A stretch of 64,000 nucleotides of DNA from Ahaetulla prasina (GCF_028640845.1 NC_080540.1:284258524-284322523); one strand, 5' to 3'. Positions 52,721 to 63,887 are shown, numbered from the stretch's first letter. The notes: generated by a model from the sequence alone, not told the origin. Program-made: numbers and translations.

Positions 52721-52835
52721 TTCTTGATTCCTATTGGTCTTGCTATAGCATACATAGAGTTTTCTCAATTCACTCAGAAAGTTTAGTGTAAAGAAGGACT
52801 AGTGGTGACATGCTAGCAGTGTTTCATTTTCTGGG

Positions 52836-53416
52836 TGTTGTGATCCAGGCCCAAGTATGTAGTACGAAACTCAGTCAGTGAAAAAACAAACAAACTTTAT
52901 TAGAACACCTGAGAATTACTTCATTCTCAGTGTAGTTCAACTAAATTAAATCAAATTCCTCCCAACACAAATTCCTCAGTCCTATCGCAAACCTTGGTCC
53001 AATTAGGGAAACTGCCAAAGACCTTTCTTGGCAAATGTTCAGAAGACACCGATACAAAAATAAATGCAAGAAAACGAAGCTACCAACGTTGTTTTCCGGC
53101 AAAGCCCAAACGCCGTTGCTGGTCTGTTTTAAGCCTTATGGGAGGAGCCAATCATCTCTTGGCCCTACTCCCGAGTTGTCCTCTTTACTTGAGCTGCTCT
53201 TGCCTTCTGGCACCTCTTCTCATGTGTGCATTAGGAACAGGCTCCTCCTGTTCCTCTGCCTCACTATTATCAGTCTCTAGAGGCTCTGGAGTTGGCACCT
53301 CACTCCTCAATGGCCCTGGCCCCACCCCAGCCTTCGACACAGAAACTTCATCTGGGCCTTCCCCAGCCTCATCGCTGGCCGTTGCCAGCTCCACAGGCTG
53401 CTGGCGGACCACAACA
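52836..53416 (-). mobile_element. Solo LTR (581 bp), same family as 2691
   Basis: Plus-strand ends TGTTGTGATCC and CCACAACA. Perfect 5-bp duplication CTGGG (52831-52835 and 53417-53421). Runs opposite to the copy at 2691. On the minus strand the frame from LTR nucleotide 2 is open to beyond the Arg-rich HMRRGARRQEQLK. Confidence 0.92.
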
Positions 53417-53446
53417 CTGGGGTTGCCACAAGGCCATTATCTATGG

Positions 53447-53742
53447 CAGGTGTGTCAAACTCAAAGCGTGCAGGCCTAATCCAGCCTGCGGGATGCTTAG
53501 ATCTGGCCTCTGGGGCTGCCCTGGAAACAGCGAAGGACCGGCCTGCGGTGCCTCTGCCAAGGAAAACAGAGCTCTCCCAAGCTCCATTTTCACTGCCAGG
53601 GGGTTGTAGGAGGCTGTCCCAGCCGAAAACAGAGCTCAGGAGCCCATTTTCGCTGGCGGAAGTGCTCGGGCTGCCACAGGCAGCTTACCACCCCCACACG
53701 ACCCTGATGCCACCCTCAATGAAATTGAGTTTGACACCCCTG
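53447..53742. mobile_element. hAT-like element, family G (296 bp)
   Basis: Termini CAGGTGTGTCAAACTCAAAG and GAGTTTGACACCCCTG. Perfect 8-bp duplication ATCTATGG (53439-53446 and 53743-53750). Confidence 0.94.
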
Positions 53743-54012
53743 ATCTATGGGGTTGCCAGAAGTAAGAGCAGGTCAACCTATTCTCCAAAGCACCTGAAGG
53801 CAGGACAAGAAGCAATGGATGGAAACTAATCAAGGAGAGAACCAACGTAGAACTAAACAGAAATTTCCTTACAATAAGAGCAGTGAACTGGAGGTTTTTA
53901 GAAGAGATTGGACACCCTTTGTCCGAAATGGTACAGGGTATGGCCTTCTGCTTGAGCAGAGGGTTGGACTAGAAGACCTCCAAAGTTCCTTCCATCCTCT
54001 GTTACTCTTTTA

Positions 54013-54770
54013 TGTCTGAAACCATTGTAAGAAGCTTTACACTGCTAGATGTATGTACTCACACTAGGGTCCCTACTCCCTGGATATCCGCTAAAAAAAA
54101 CCCTATGGTTGATTCACCAGGGCAGCAATCTCAGCTGTAGGAGCCTCCCTGCATGCATGGGCTTGCTTAGATAAAATGAGGATTTCCCCCTCCCAATTCA
54201 AAACAATATGGGGCTTTCAAGCTCCAAGCAATGGGTCCAGAAAGGTAGATCATTCCCTTGGCTAAGCACCCTTCCGAATGCCTAGCTCTAGCGAACCGTC
54301 ACATCAACGATGGCCCTAGAAATAAAATCTAGACGGCAGCCCGAGGGTAGATGGGCAAGCTGAGAGCTATAATAGACAAAAAAAAAAAAAAAGCAGGCAG
54401 AAAATCCAAGGGCTTTAATTCAGTCACTTAGGAGGGGATGACAAGGTGCAGCTGATCACACGATCCCTGCTGTTTTTCAGTGAGTCAAAAGCCTTGGGCT
54501 ATAATGCATTCATGCAGCTTATCCTGGTCACCACATCAAGGTTTAGGTTCTGGCAGCAGTAGGGGAACCATGGTCGATTTCAGATGCTGGAAAAAGGTCC
54601 CCTCCCTACCTTTCTCTCCCTGCTTGCTGCTTGAAAAAAGGTAAAAGAAACAGATCTTTTAACCCTTTCCCACTTGCGCAGTGGGAGTGTCAGGCTAAGA
54701 TGAAGGCTAGCCATAGTCAAGTTTGGATGGGATGGGAGCCGGCATATCTGGAGCCCAACAATGGAGAATG
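54013..54770. other. No recognisable feature
   Basis: No gene or repeat recognised apart from a 15-bp poly-A run near 54378. Confidence 0.4.
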
Positions 54771-54778
54771 CCCTAACC

Positions 54779-55469
54779 CAGTGGTAGTCAACCTAGTCCC
54801 TACCGCCCACTAGTGGGCGTTCCAGCTTTTATGGTGGGCGGTAGAGGTTTTGTCCGATACTGAAGTACTTTTCTTTTTTTTTATTTAATTGACTTAAAAA
54901 AAAAATTCATAGCTTTATTTAAAAACATTTTCATTAGGTTTTCATAAAATTCCCCGTGACAATTTAAATAGGGCCTCTGGTGGCTCAACAGGCTAATGCA
55001 GCCTGTTATTAACAGCAACTGCTTGCAATATTGCAGGTTCAAGCCCCACCAGGCCCAAGGTTGACTCAGCCTTCCATCCTTTATAAGGTAGGTAAAATGA
55101 GGACCCAGATTGTTGGGCGGGCAATAAGTTGACTTTGTATATAGTATACAAAATGGATGAAGACTATTGCCTGACATAGTGTAAGCCGCCCTGAGTCTTT
55201 GGAGAAGGGCGGGATATAAATGCAAATAAAATAAATAAATAAATAAATAAATAAATTTCTAAAAATATACTATTTGTATCGCCCATGCATAAGTTTAGTT
55301 CACGATACGTAAGTGAAACTAAATGGCGCTATAATGTGACCGCAGACAAAAGACCCTCGTCCCAGAATAGCTCGCGCATCTCCTCCCGAACCGGTGGGCG
55401 GTTAGAAAATTTTACTACTAACAGAGATACAGAAGTGGGCAGTAGGTATAAAAAGGTTGACTACCCCTG
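54779..55469. mobile_element. hAT-like element, family A, carrying a SINE
   Basis: Termini CAGTGGTAGTCAACCTAG and GGTTGACTACCCCTG. Perfect 8-bp duplication CCCTAACC (54771-54778 and 55470-55477). Compared with 34572-35094 it holds an extra 290 bp, the SINE at 54966. Confidence 0.95.
54966..55256 (+). mobile_element. tRNA-derived SINE with L2-type 3' tail
   Basis: Head GGTGGCTCAACAGGCTAATG, B-box-like GGTTCAAGCCCCACCAGGCC, hairpin CCGCCCTGAGTCTTTGGAGA and AATAAATAAATA tail. Inserted into the hAT at an AAAT target. Confidence 0.88.
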
Positions 55470-55477
55470 CCCTAACC

Positions 55478-55782
55478 ACTACACCACATTGGACGCCTCT
55501 CGTAAATCGAGGTGTGTATGTGTTTGTGTTTTGTTTTAGAAAACCTTTTCCCCTCACTTGAATAAAAACAAGAACCCATTTGTTCTGACTGAATTTCTCC
55601 TTGAACTTTAACGAACACTTGCTGCTTCCAGACAATGGACATTTTTTTTTAAATGGTAAGAACAGAAGTACAAATTCCACAGCAATTTTGGATTACATTC
55701 AACCTTTCCACTCAGAGTAAAAAAAAACCTTCAGCAATATAAATCATAAGATGTGGCATTTTATAACTTGGTGTATTATTTC
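55478..55782. other. No recognisable feature
   Basis: Unique-looking sequence. Confidence 0.4.
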
Positions 55783-56152
55783 CTTCCTTCCTTCCTTCCT
55801 TCCTTCCTTCCTTCCTTCCTTCCTTCCTTCCTTCTCCCTCTCCTGATCCCATCTCCTTTTCCTTTCCTTTCCTTCCTTTTCCTTCCCTCCCATCCTTTCC
55901 TTTCCTTTCCTTTCCCTCCCATTCTTCCCTTCCCTTCCCTTTCCCTCCCATCCTTTCCTTTCTTCCCTCCCATCCTTTCCTTTCCTTTCCTTTCCCTCCC
56001 ATTCTTCCCTTCCCTTCCCTTTCCCTCCCATCCTTTCCTTTCTTCCCCTCCCCTCCCCTCCCCTTTCTTTTCCCTCCCATCCTTTCCTTTCCTTTCCTTT
56101 CCTTTCCTTTCCTTTCCTTTCCTTTCCTTCCCTTCCCTTCCCTTTCCACAAA
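55783..56152 (+). repeat. Long polypyrimidine tract (CTTC/CTTTC/CCCTT units)
   Basis: About 370 bp almost free of purines: a pure (CTTC)n start, then a higher-order repeat of roughly 110 bp (a CTCCCATCCTTTCCTTTCCT block recurs at about 55887, 55967 and 56075). Long frames on both strands are low-complexity artefacts. Confidence 0.95.
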
Positions 56153-56159
56153 CCCAAAC

Positions 56160-57290
56160 AACACCCCTTCTACAACTTGAAAGAAAGGTTACGTGCCATA
56201 GGTTAATGTTGCAAAAGGCACCTGCGCTGTCAGTCTGGGAAGAACATAATGTTGATGTTTAGAAACTCTGTCAACGCATCCGTAGGAACAGAAGACAATC
56301 TTCTGGGACAAAAGAGCAGACAGTTGTAATTTCCTATAATACTATTTTTCCTATAGAGCTCAAGTGCTCCTCTCATTACAGGTATCTTCCCCAAGTGGAG
56401 TTTGTAGAGCTTACAACAGATGGATCATCCATGATATTGAAGTAATTAGCCAGTGGGGTTCCTGGCCATTAAGCAATTTGCCACCGATGGACGCAAAGCT
56501 GCACTTCCGTTTGGAAGAGACCCACTCCTGCGCGGCTCCCCTTCGCCCCCTCTTTGTCTTCCACTGTCAGGGTTTCAGCAGTCTTCCCTGGTGGCAGTAA
56601 CCAAAGATAAACATTAAAATCTCACCAGTACTTTGGATGGAAAGAAAAAAAAATAAAGAGGTGGGGGGGGGACAGGGTTTCAATGATCTTTGTTTTTTCC
56701 TGTGATGGGTCTGGATTTCAATGCAACGGATTTTAAAAGGTTTTCGGAGCGCCAGAGCACAGAATGTCAATGTGATAAATTAAATATTGTAAAAATGCAA
56801 GGAGAAGAAAAGTGCTTGCTTGGAAATATTGACGCGCAAATATTTGCATTTTGCAAAGGATTTTGGATACTGAGGCACCAGTTATTACCATTTACATCCG
56901 TTAAACTTAACTTCGCCACAAAAGCTGCACACCAGTTAGCCTAATGAGGGAATATAAATGAGTTTTCTCTCTAGGTAACTCAAGGCAGTTTGTGTGTGTG
57001 TGTGTTGTGTTTGTCCATGTGTGTATATATAATCTAATAATAACACTATCAGCTAAATAAATGGTGGCTGTGGTTTCATATTGTTGAGTATATAAAAAAA
57101 TGATAATTTCAGGGAACATGTTATGGTGATTTCATTGGGACACACACAGAGAGAGTTTTAGGTATTTCAGAGGCATACAAATCTGTTTCTATTTTGTTTC
57201 CCTGTAATTTTCCTATCTCCCACATTATTATCAGGAAGCAAAATTTTGGGGTGCTTCCTTTTTCCTGATTGGTTTGGTCACAGTTTATAT
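56160..57290. other. Repeat-poor block, candidate conserved non-coding DNA at 56680-56950
   Basis: Apart from (GT)n at 56988-57004 there are no recognised repeats. 56680-56950 has balanced composition with AT-rich motifs and no domain in any frame. Confidence 0.35.
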
Positions 57291-57294
57291 ATAT

Positions 57295-57726
57295 ATATAA
57301 TATATATATTAAAAAAAAGCTTTTAAAAGGGTCCTCTGGCAATCCCAGCTGAGTTGCCTGATCGCCAGAACCTTTTAAAAGGATTCGGCTGAAGAGGTTT
57401 TAAAAAACATGCTTTTAAAAGGTTCTGGTGATCAGACAACTCAGCTGGGATCGCCAGACCCTTTTAAAAGCATTCGGCTGAAGAGGTTTTAAAAAACATG
57501 CTTTTAAAAGGTTCTGGTGATCAGACAACTCAGCTGGGATCGTCAGAACCCTTTAAAAGCTTTTTTCCGTCTGGCGATCCCAGCTGAGTTCCCTGATCAT
57601 CACAGGCTTTTAAAGGCATTTTTTTACAACCTCTTCGGCCGAAGAGGTTGTAAACAAAATGCTTTTAATATTAAAAAAAAAAGTTGGCCACAGAACCGGT
57701 AGTAACAAATTTTACATTTCACCCCG
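57295..57726. mobile_element. hAT-like element, family F, left end lost
   Basis: Ends ACATTTCACCCCG after a CAGAACCGGTAGTAAC block, as in family F. The interior holds about three tandem units of roughly 115 bp, each pairing AGCTGGGATCGCCAGA with its inverse. No left terminus or target duplication. Confidence 0.7.
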
Positions 57727-58004
57727 ATATAGTTTTTATTAATATAGTTAATAAAACTAACTGATATAGTTTTTATTAATTTATAATATAATATATGAAG
57801 AGAATACAAAAGTAAATATTAGGGAAATTAGGGAAGGAAAAAGGGAAGTGGATAGTGGGGGAAATTATGGGAAAAAAAAAAAGGCATTGACTTCCAACTC
57901 CTTTGGTGCAGTAAAATAAAGAATGAACATCTACCCTCAACTCTCAAACCCCCAAAAACAAAATGCACAGGTACTGTTTGTTTGTTTACATTTACATTTA
58001 CATG

Positions 58005-58674
58005 TGGTACCTTGCTCAATAGTAGTAACTGTGAAAGAGATCTTGGAGTCCTAATGGACAACCATTTAAATATGAGCCAGCAGTGTGTTGCAGCTGCCAA
58101 AAAAGCCAACACAGTTCTGGGTTGCATAAACAGAGGGATAGAATCAAGATCATGTGAAGTGTTAATACCAATTTATAATGCCTTGGTAAGGCCACACTTG
58201 GAATACTGCATTCGGTTTTGGTTGCCATGGTGTAAAAAAGATGTGGAGACTCTAGAAAGAGCGCAGAGAAGAGCAACAAAGATGATTAGGCGTTTGAAGA
58301 ACGGTTGCAGGAACTGGGTATGTCTAGTTTAATAAAAAGAAGAACTAGGGGAGACATGATAGCAGTGTTCCAATATCTCAGGGGTTGCCACAAAGAAGAG
58401 GGAGTCAAGCTATTCCCCAAACCACCTGAGGGTAGAACAAAAAGCAATGGGTGGAAACTTATCAAGGAGAGAAGCAACTTAGACTAAGGAGAAATTTCCT
58501 GACAGTTAGAACAATTAATAAATGGAACAACTTGTCTGCAGAAGTTGTGAATGCTCCAACACTAGAAGTTTTAAAGAAGATGTTGGATAACCATTTGTCT
58601 GAAGTGGTGTAGGGTTTCCTGCCTGGGCAGGGGATTGGACTAGAAGACCTCCAAGGTCCCTTCCAACTCATTAT

Positions 58675-58675
<1 letters not shown>
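58005..58675 (+). mobile_element. CR1 LINE: RT C-terminus and 3' UTR
   Basis: The frame at 57982-58332 encodes the CR1 reverse transcriptase end: [18 protein letters not shown], then [26 protein letters not shown] and [14 protein letters not shown]. The 3' UTR runs to GGTTTCCTGCCTGGGCAGG and CTTCCAACTC. This is the best CR1 piece of the window. Confidence 0.92.
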
Positions 58676-58712
<37 letters not shown>

Positions 58713-58756
58713 TTATTATTATTATTATTATTACTACTATTACTATTATTATTAAC
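58669..58756 (+). repeat. (ACT)n/(ATT)n tail of CR1
   Basis: Trinucleotide array growing directly from the CR1 3' end. Confidence 0.95.
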
Positions 58757-58800
58757 TTTTTTGCTTTTTCATAATAATATAAACTAGCCATTTCTACCCT

Positions 58801-58945
58801 GTTTGTTTGTTTGTTTGTTTGTTTAGTCAAACACAATAATATATATAAGTATAAGCATGAAATAACCAAACAAAATGAATACAACCAAAGGAAACATTAG
58901 GACAGGAACAGAAGGGATGTTGGTGCTCTTGTGCACACCCCTTAT
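58801..58945 (-). mobile_element. Jockey/CR1-like LINE, extreme 3' end
   Basis: Minus-strand copy of the 3' UTR seen at 13060-13200 (AACATTAGGACAGG, then GTGCACACCCCTT), with a (GTTT)n head at 58801-58824. Confidence 0.75.
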
Positions 58946-58947
58946 TT

Positions 58948-59080
58948 GTTTCCCCCAAAATAAGACATCCTCTGATAATAAGCCCAATAAGCTTTTGAGC
59001 GCATGGCAATAAGGCCAAATGCTTATTTCAGGGTTCAAAAAAATATAACATAGGGTCATATTTTTGGGGAAACACGGTAT
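58948..59080. mobile_element. TIR MITE with TTTCCCC...GGGGAAACACGGTA ends
   Basis: Ends TTTCCCCCAAAATAAGAC and its approximate complement; the AATAAGAC/CTTATTTCAGGG interior is typical of a common amniote MITE. The left tip is lost at the LINE junction. Confidence 0.6.
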
Positions 59081-59547
59081 AACAACAAATCTATCTCATT
59101 AGTAAAACCTAAATCAAAGTATTATTTTTTCCTCACCTCAAGCACAAAGTCCAGAAGTGGTTTCCAAGTAGAAATAAAGGTATTCATGTTTTTTTTTTCT
59201 TTAACCAAAACAGTCCATTTAGCCATCTCTGCTAATTTGATCAGCTATAATTTTTGAAAGCAATTTTGCAATTCACAGGTACATTTTTAGAGAACATCAG
59301 TAGAACGTCAGAGTCTTACCTGGAATTAAATTCTTAAATGCCCTCCAGGAGCATTAGGAAAACTTCACCATACTTATCAATTGCTGCAATCTCTGTGTGA
59401 AGTTTATTCCCTTGGAAGAAGAGCATTCACTTGCAAAGATGCTATTCTAGCAAGGCACACATGGAGTTGTCTTCCTCGTTGTAGTGAAGGTGGCAACTTG
59501 GTGACACATTAACTCACTCCAGCATTGGTAGAAATGATGAATGCTAT
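59081..59547. other. No recognisable feature
   Basis: Possibly an old LINE 3' UTR, but nothing can be supported. Confidence 0.3.
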
Positions 59548-59557
59548 ATACAACTGA

Positions 59558-59910
59558 AGGGATGCATTGGCTCAGTGGCTAAGACGCTGAGCTTGTCGAT
59601 CAAAAGGTCGGCAATTCAGTGGTTCGAATCCCTAGTGGCACGTAACAGGGTGAGCTCCCGTTACTTGTCCCAGCTTCTGCCAACCTAGCAGTTCGAAAGC
59701 ATGTAGAAAATGCAAGTAGAAAAATAGGGACCATCTTTGGTGGGAAGGTAACAGCGTTCCATGCGCCTTTGGCATTTAGTCATGCCGGCCACATGACAAT
59801 GGAGACATCTTCGGACAGCGCTGGTTCTTCGGCTTTGAAACAGAAATGAGCACCACCCCCTAGAGTCAGGAACGACTAGCACGTATGTGCGAGGGGAACC
59901 TTTACCTTTT
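59558..59910 (+). mobile_element. Sauria-type SINE
   Basis: Head TTGGCTCAGTGGCTAAGACG, B-box GGTTCGAATCCC, Bov-B-like 3' end GAGTCAGGAACGACTAGCAC and CTTTACCTTTT tail. Flanked by ATACAACTGA (59548-59557) and ATACAGCTGA (59911-59920). Confidence 0.93.
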
Positions 59911-59920
59911 ATACAGCTGA

Positions 59921-61067
59921 GATTTGAGGCCTGCAATTCCCCTCCCCTCCCTTTTCTCCCTTCCTATTTTCTTCTATTTCTCTGTTTATTTATTTTATAC
60001 ATTGTCGAAGAGAAGAGAGAGAAAAAGAACTTTTGTTTAAGTGCTTTAACAAAAACATGAAAAAGCACTCTTTATGAGATTTATACCACAAAGAAAAAAA
60101 AATAGTATGATGTATCACGATAACAGCAAACAATTTGCAATGCTATGTATGCTTATCTAATGGGAATATTATTCAAGTATGTCTGTGTTTAATACGTTTA
60201 TGACAATTTTTTTTCATCTACCGTATTGTATAAACCGTATTGTATAAACCGTATTGTATAAACTGTATGAACAAGTTCCATGTTTCATTATATTTGTCCA
60301 TACAAAGTCTATGTCTTTAAGCAATCTAATCATAAGTAGCATGTGTGATGAGGCCTCAATCTCCAGAATAAAAGGAGCATTCATTTATCTTTTCAATGCT
60401 GCAATATCAATCTTTTGGACATAGTAAGGGCAGAATCCATAGTAAGGGCATAATGGAGAATCCATTTATGTTGTCCTGTTGTCAAATCCCACGTATTAGA
60501 TTAGTTTCCCAACCTTGGTCGTTGAAGGATGCATGGACTTTCTCTTCACCTGGACTTCAGGCTGGCTGGAGAATTCTGGGAGTTGAGGTCCATACATCCT
60601 TATGGGACCAAGGTTGGGTAACCCTGTTCTAGATATATCATTCAAAAAGTTATTATCCTCTGAAAATTTTAGCTTTTGTTGCACAATCATGTTTCTGGAA
60701 TCTTCAACTTTCTATATCTTCTCACTTGCCATCTCTGCATGTTCCTCTGCTGGAGTGCCCATGTTCAATAATGATACTTGTTTTATATGCGTGTAATATC
60801 TAGAAGGCATGGAAAATGCCTTTGTTCTTTGCATTTATATCGGACCAAAGTTTACATGTATCAAAATTGCAAAGAGATCCATAATCCACCATAGTTCTAC
60901 TAAACAGCAGATTATCAAGAAGCAATAAGGGTAGGGGAAAGAGATGCGATAAACACAGCCTGCGTATCACCTATGTGTCTTCCATCACTTGGGGTGTACT
61001 TACGGCAGCAAAGCATTGGTATGATACCTGTCTACCTACTCAAATAAACTTGGGATGAATTAAGTCA
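59921..61067. other. Mostly unrecognised; small tandem repeats
   Basis: Three 14-bp units (CCGTATTGTATAAA) lie at 60222-60264, and a 12-bp duplication (ATAGTAAGGGCA) at about 60421 and 60440. 60505-60625 resembles a decayed foldback hAT of family B. No gene. Confidence 0.4.
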
Positions 61068-61075
61068 CATCTAAG

Positions 61076-62063
61076 CAGGGGTGAAATCTAAAAATTTTCC
61101 CGGTTCTGTGGGCGTGGTTTAATTGGTGGGCGTGGCTTGGTGGTCAGATGACTGGGTGGGCGTGGCCAATAACAATAAATAATAAAAATAATTACAAACT
61201 ATAAAAAACAATAAGAGGTACCAAAAACCAACTTTCACACTTTACACACACACAACACAACACAACACAACACAACTGACTTACACACAATGTAAAAGCA
61301 GCTGCACTTCACACTTCACACAGCCACAAAAAGCTCAAAAACCAACTTCCACACTTTACACACACACAACTCACACACACACACACACAAAATGCCACAT
61401 ACAGCTTTCTGAGATTTTGTGTGTTTGTGTAGTTAGAGTGAAACACTACAGAAACACACCAAATCTCAGAAAGCTGCACAAATATTTTATTTTATTTTAT
61501 TTTATTATTTTATTTTATTTTATTTTATTGTGGACTTCAAATCCCAGAGTTCCTCAGCCAGCAAAGCCAGCCAGTTGATCACCAAGGAAATAGATTAGCA
61601 ATTGATTTAAGCAATTGATTCTGTCTGGCTGAAAGTGAAAATGTTTTTGGGCTGGAAAAAGAGCCATGCGTTCATCAGTAATCAGGTAAGTGCCTTAGAA
61701 TCTCTACTCTTACTTGTAGAAAACATGTTTTCAGTACAAGTAAGGTTCTGCTGATGAGGAACTGAGGTGAGATCGCCAGAGGAGACTTTAAATTTTTTTT
61801 TAAAAAAGTTTAAAGTCTCTGCCAATCTCAGCTGAGGGGTGGGATCCTCAAAGGCTTTTTTTTACTTTTAAAGGCATGTTTCGGCTGAAGCAAAACCTTT
61901 TAAAAGTTTTTAAAAGTTTTTTTAAAAAAAACTCTGTAGATGGTGCGGTCAGCAGAGGCAGGGGGGCGGGGCCAGGGATTTTTGCTACCAGTCCTCCGAA
62001 CCAGCAGCTGCAATCGCTACCGGATTGCGGGAGCCAGTCCGATCCGGGAGCATTTCACCCTTG
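61076..62063. mobile_element. hAT-like element, family F (988 bp, reference copy)
   Basis: Termini CAGGGGTGAAATCTA and GAGCATTTCACCCTTG. Perfect 8-bp duplication CATCTAAG (61068-61075 and 62064-62071). Contains ACACAACACA-rich stretches and (TTTTA)n at 61485-61528 and a partial family B foldback at 61530-61570. No transposase frame. Confidence 0.94.
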
Positions 62064-62080
62064 CATCTAAGGAACTAGAT

Positions 62081-62735
62081 CAGGTGCGTCAAACTCAAGG
62101 TCCGCAAGCTGGATCCAGCCTGCAGGGTGCTTAGATCTGGCTTATGGGACCAGCCTGGAAAACAGCAAAGGACCGACACGCGGTGCCTCTGCCAGTGAAG
62201 AGCTCAGGGGCATCTCACGCAGACCCCTCGACCTTTGTTTTCACTGGCAAAGGGCTGCAGGATGCCGTTGCAGCTGAAAATGGGGCATTGGGGGGTGTGT
62301 GCGCGTGCAGCCCCCTGGGCTCCATTTTTGCTGGCAGAGGGCTAGCAAAACAAACTAAAAACAAAACAAAAGGAGAAATGTTTCCCCTTTTGCATTTGAG
62401 CATGCAAGAAGGGATGCAAAAGGAGAAACGGAAAAAGGAAAGACAAAGAAAAAGAAGGGAAAATGGGAAGAGAGCAAGGAAGGAAAAATAAGGAAAGAGG
62501 GGAAGGAAGAAGAAAGGAGAAGGAAAAGGAAAGGAAAAAGAAGAAAAGGAAGGGAAGGAAGGAAGATTATAATGAGAGGGAGGAAGGGTCTGAGGGAAGT
62601 CCTGCCTTAGCACTTGGCCATCACAGGTGCCCCCAACATGAGTGACCACGCCCCCCCCCAGCCGTGCCCCTTGGTACTCAGAGGTCAAACACAACCCTGA
62701 TGCATCCCTCAATGAAATTGGGTTTGACACCCCTG
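62081..62735. mobile_element. hAT-like element, family G (655 bp)
   Basis: Termini CAGGTGCGTCAAACTCAAGG and GGGTTTGACACCCCTG. Flanks AACTAGAT and AATTAGAA match at 6 of 8 positions. A purine-rich GGAAGGAA tract lies at 62395-62585. It starts only 17 bp after the previous hAT ends. Confidence 0.88.
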
Positions 62736-63032
62736 AATTAGAACAAACTGAAGAAATCTAAGAAGTGGCTCACATGTTCATTGATGGTTGACTGTGTATC
62801 AAGCGATGACTTCTCTAGATGAGCGTCAGAACCTAAAGAGAACCTCTATAGACTGACTACATCATATCATACGGATCCATTGCATGAATTGCTTAATTTC
62901 AGCCTCAAATGGTGTGTGAATTTGATTAGCTATGGTTTATGGCTTAGCATATCATAGAAATTTAGCCAATTTTAGTGTAATCTGGAAGCTAGGGTTACAG
63001 TAGTGCAAAACATGGCTTAGTTTCTCAACCCT

Positions 63033-63405
63033 AGGTAATCCTCGACGTACGACCACAATTGAGCCCAAAATTTCCTTTGCTAAGTGAGTTTTGCCTCATT
63101 TTACGACTTTTCTTGCCACAGTTGTTAAGTGAATTCACTGTAGTGGATAAGTTAGTAACATGGTTATTAAGTGAATCTGGCTTCCCGATTGATTTTGCTT
63201 GGCAAAAGGTTGCACAAAGTGATCACATGACCTTGGGACACAGCGATGGTCCTGAGTGTAGTTGCCAAGCACCTGAATTTTGATCCCATGATCATGAGGC
63301 TACTACAAAGATCATGAGAAAAACGGTCATGTCACTTTTTTTCAGTGCTGCTGTAACTTTGAACTGTCACAAAATGAACGGTTGGAAACTGAGGACTATC
63401 AGTAG
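63033..63405. mobile_element. TIR element with CCTCGAC...GAGGACTATC ends
   Basis: The left end AGGTAATCCTCGACGTACGA and right end GGAAACTGAGGACTATC are imperfect inverted repeats. The interior has repeated GTTAAGTGAATTCAC-like and CATGACC units. This matches a very common squamate repeat in my memory; superfamily unknown to me. Confidence 0.7.
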
Positions 63406-63723
63406 GAGATGCGCCTCCCTTGGAAAAGTGCAAACAACCTTTTGTTACATTATTACGCCTGTACCAGAGTTTCATTGTATTGTTTTCAGTGGATTTTAGG
63501 GGAGGCATTGAAATTAAGATTACACTAAAAGGAGATACGATAGCAAAATGTTTTAAGAACTCCTGGTTTAGGATGATGAGTAAACTTAGCTAGCTTTACT
63601 CAATGTGATTTAGTCAAGCACGCAGGTGGCGCAATTTTTAGCATACAGGAAAGAGTGAAGGAGGTTAGGATTGGTTTCATTTGAATTTGTGTGTGGAGTG
63701 TGTATGCGCATCTGTATACACAC

Positions 63724-63887
63724 CAGTGGTGGGTTTCCTTGCTTTTGCTACTGGTTCGCAACAGTGACCTGCATGCACAGCCCATCTGCAGTTGCATAGA
63801 CCATCTGTGATGACGGCCGGGCGGGTGGGTGGAATGTTCTGTTGCCGCTGCTACCGGTTCGTGGGAACCGGTACAAACCCACCACTG
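63724..63887. mobile_element. hAT-like MITE, family H (164 bp)
   Basis: Termini CAGTGGTGGGTTTCC and ACAAACCCACCACTG. Flanks ATACACAC and ATAGACAG match at 6 of 8 positions. Interior includes CTACCGGTTCGTGGGAACCG. Confidence 0.88.

Larger units (their letters stand above)
52781..54012 (+). mobile_element. CR1 LINE 3' part, split by an LTR and a hAT
   Basis: CR1 pieces at 52781-52835, 53417-53446 and 53751-54012. The last has AGCAATGGATGGAAACTAAT, GGTTGGACTAGAAGACCTCC and the CR1 end CTTCCATCCTCTG. Reading across both insertions gives a CR1 consistent with 58350-58670. Confidence 0.8.

Noticed and set aside
55712..56262. Frames of 137-169 codons on both strands
   Set aside because: Low-complexity translation of the polypyrimidine tract.
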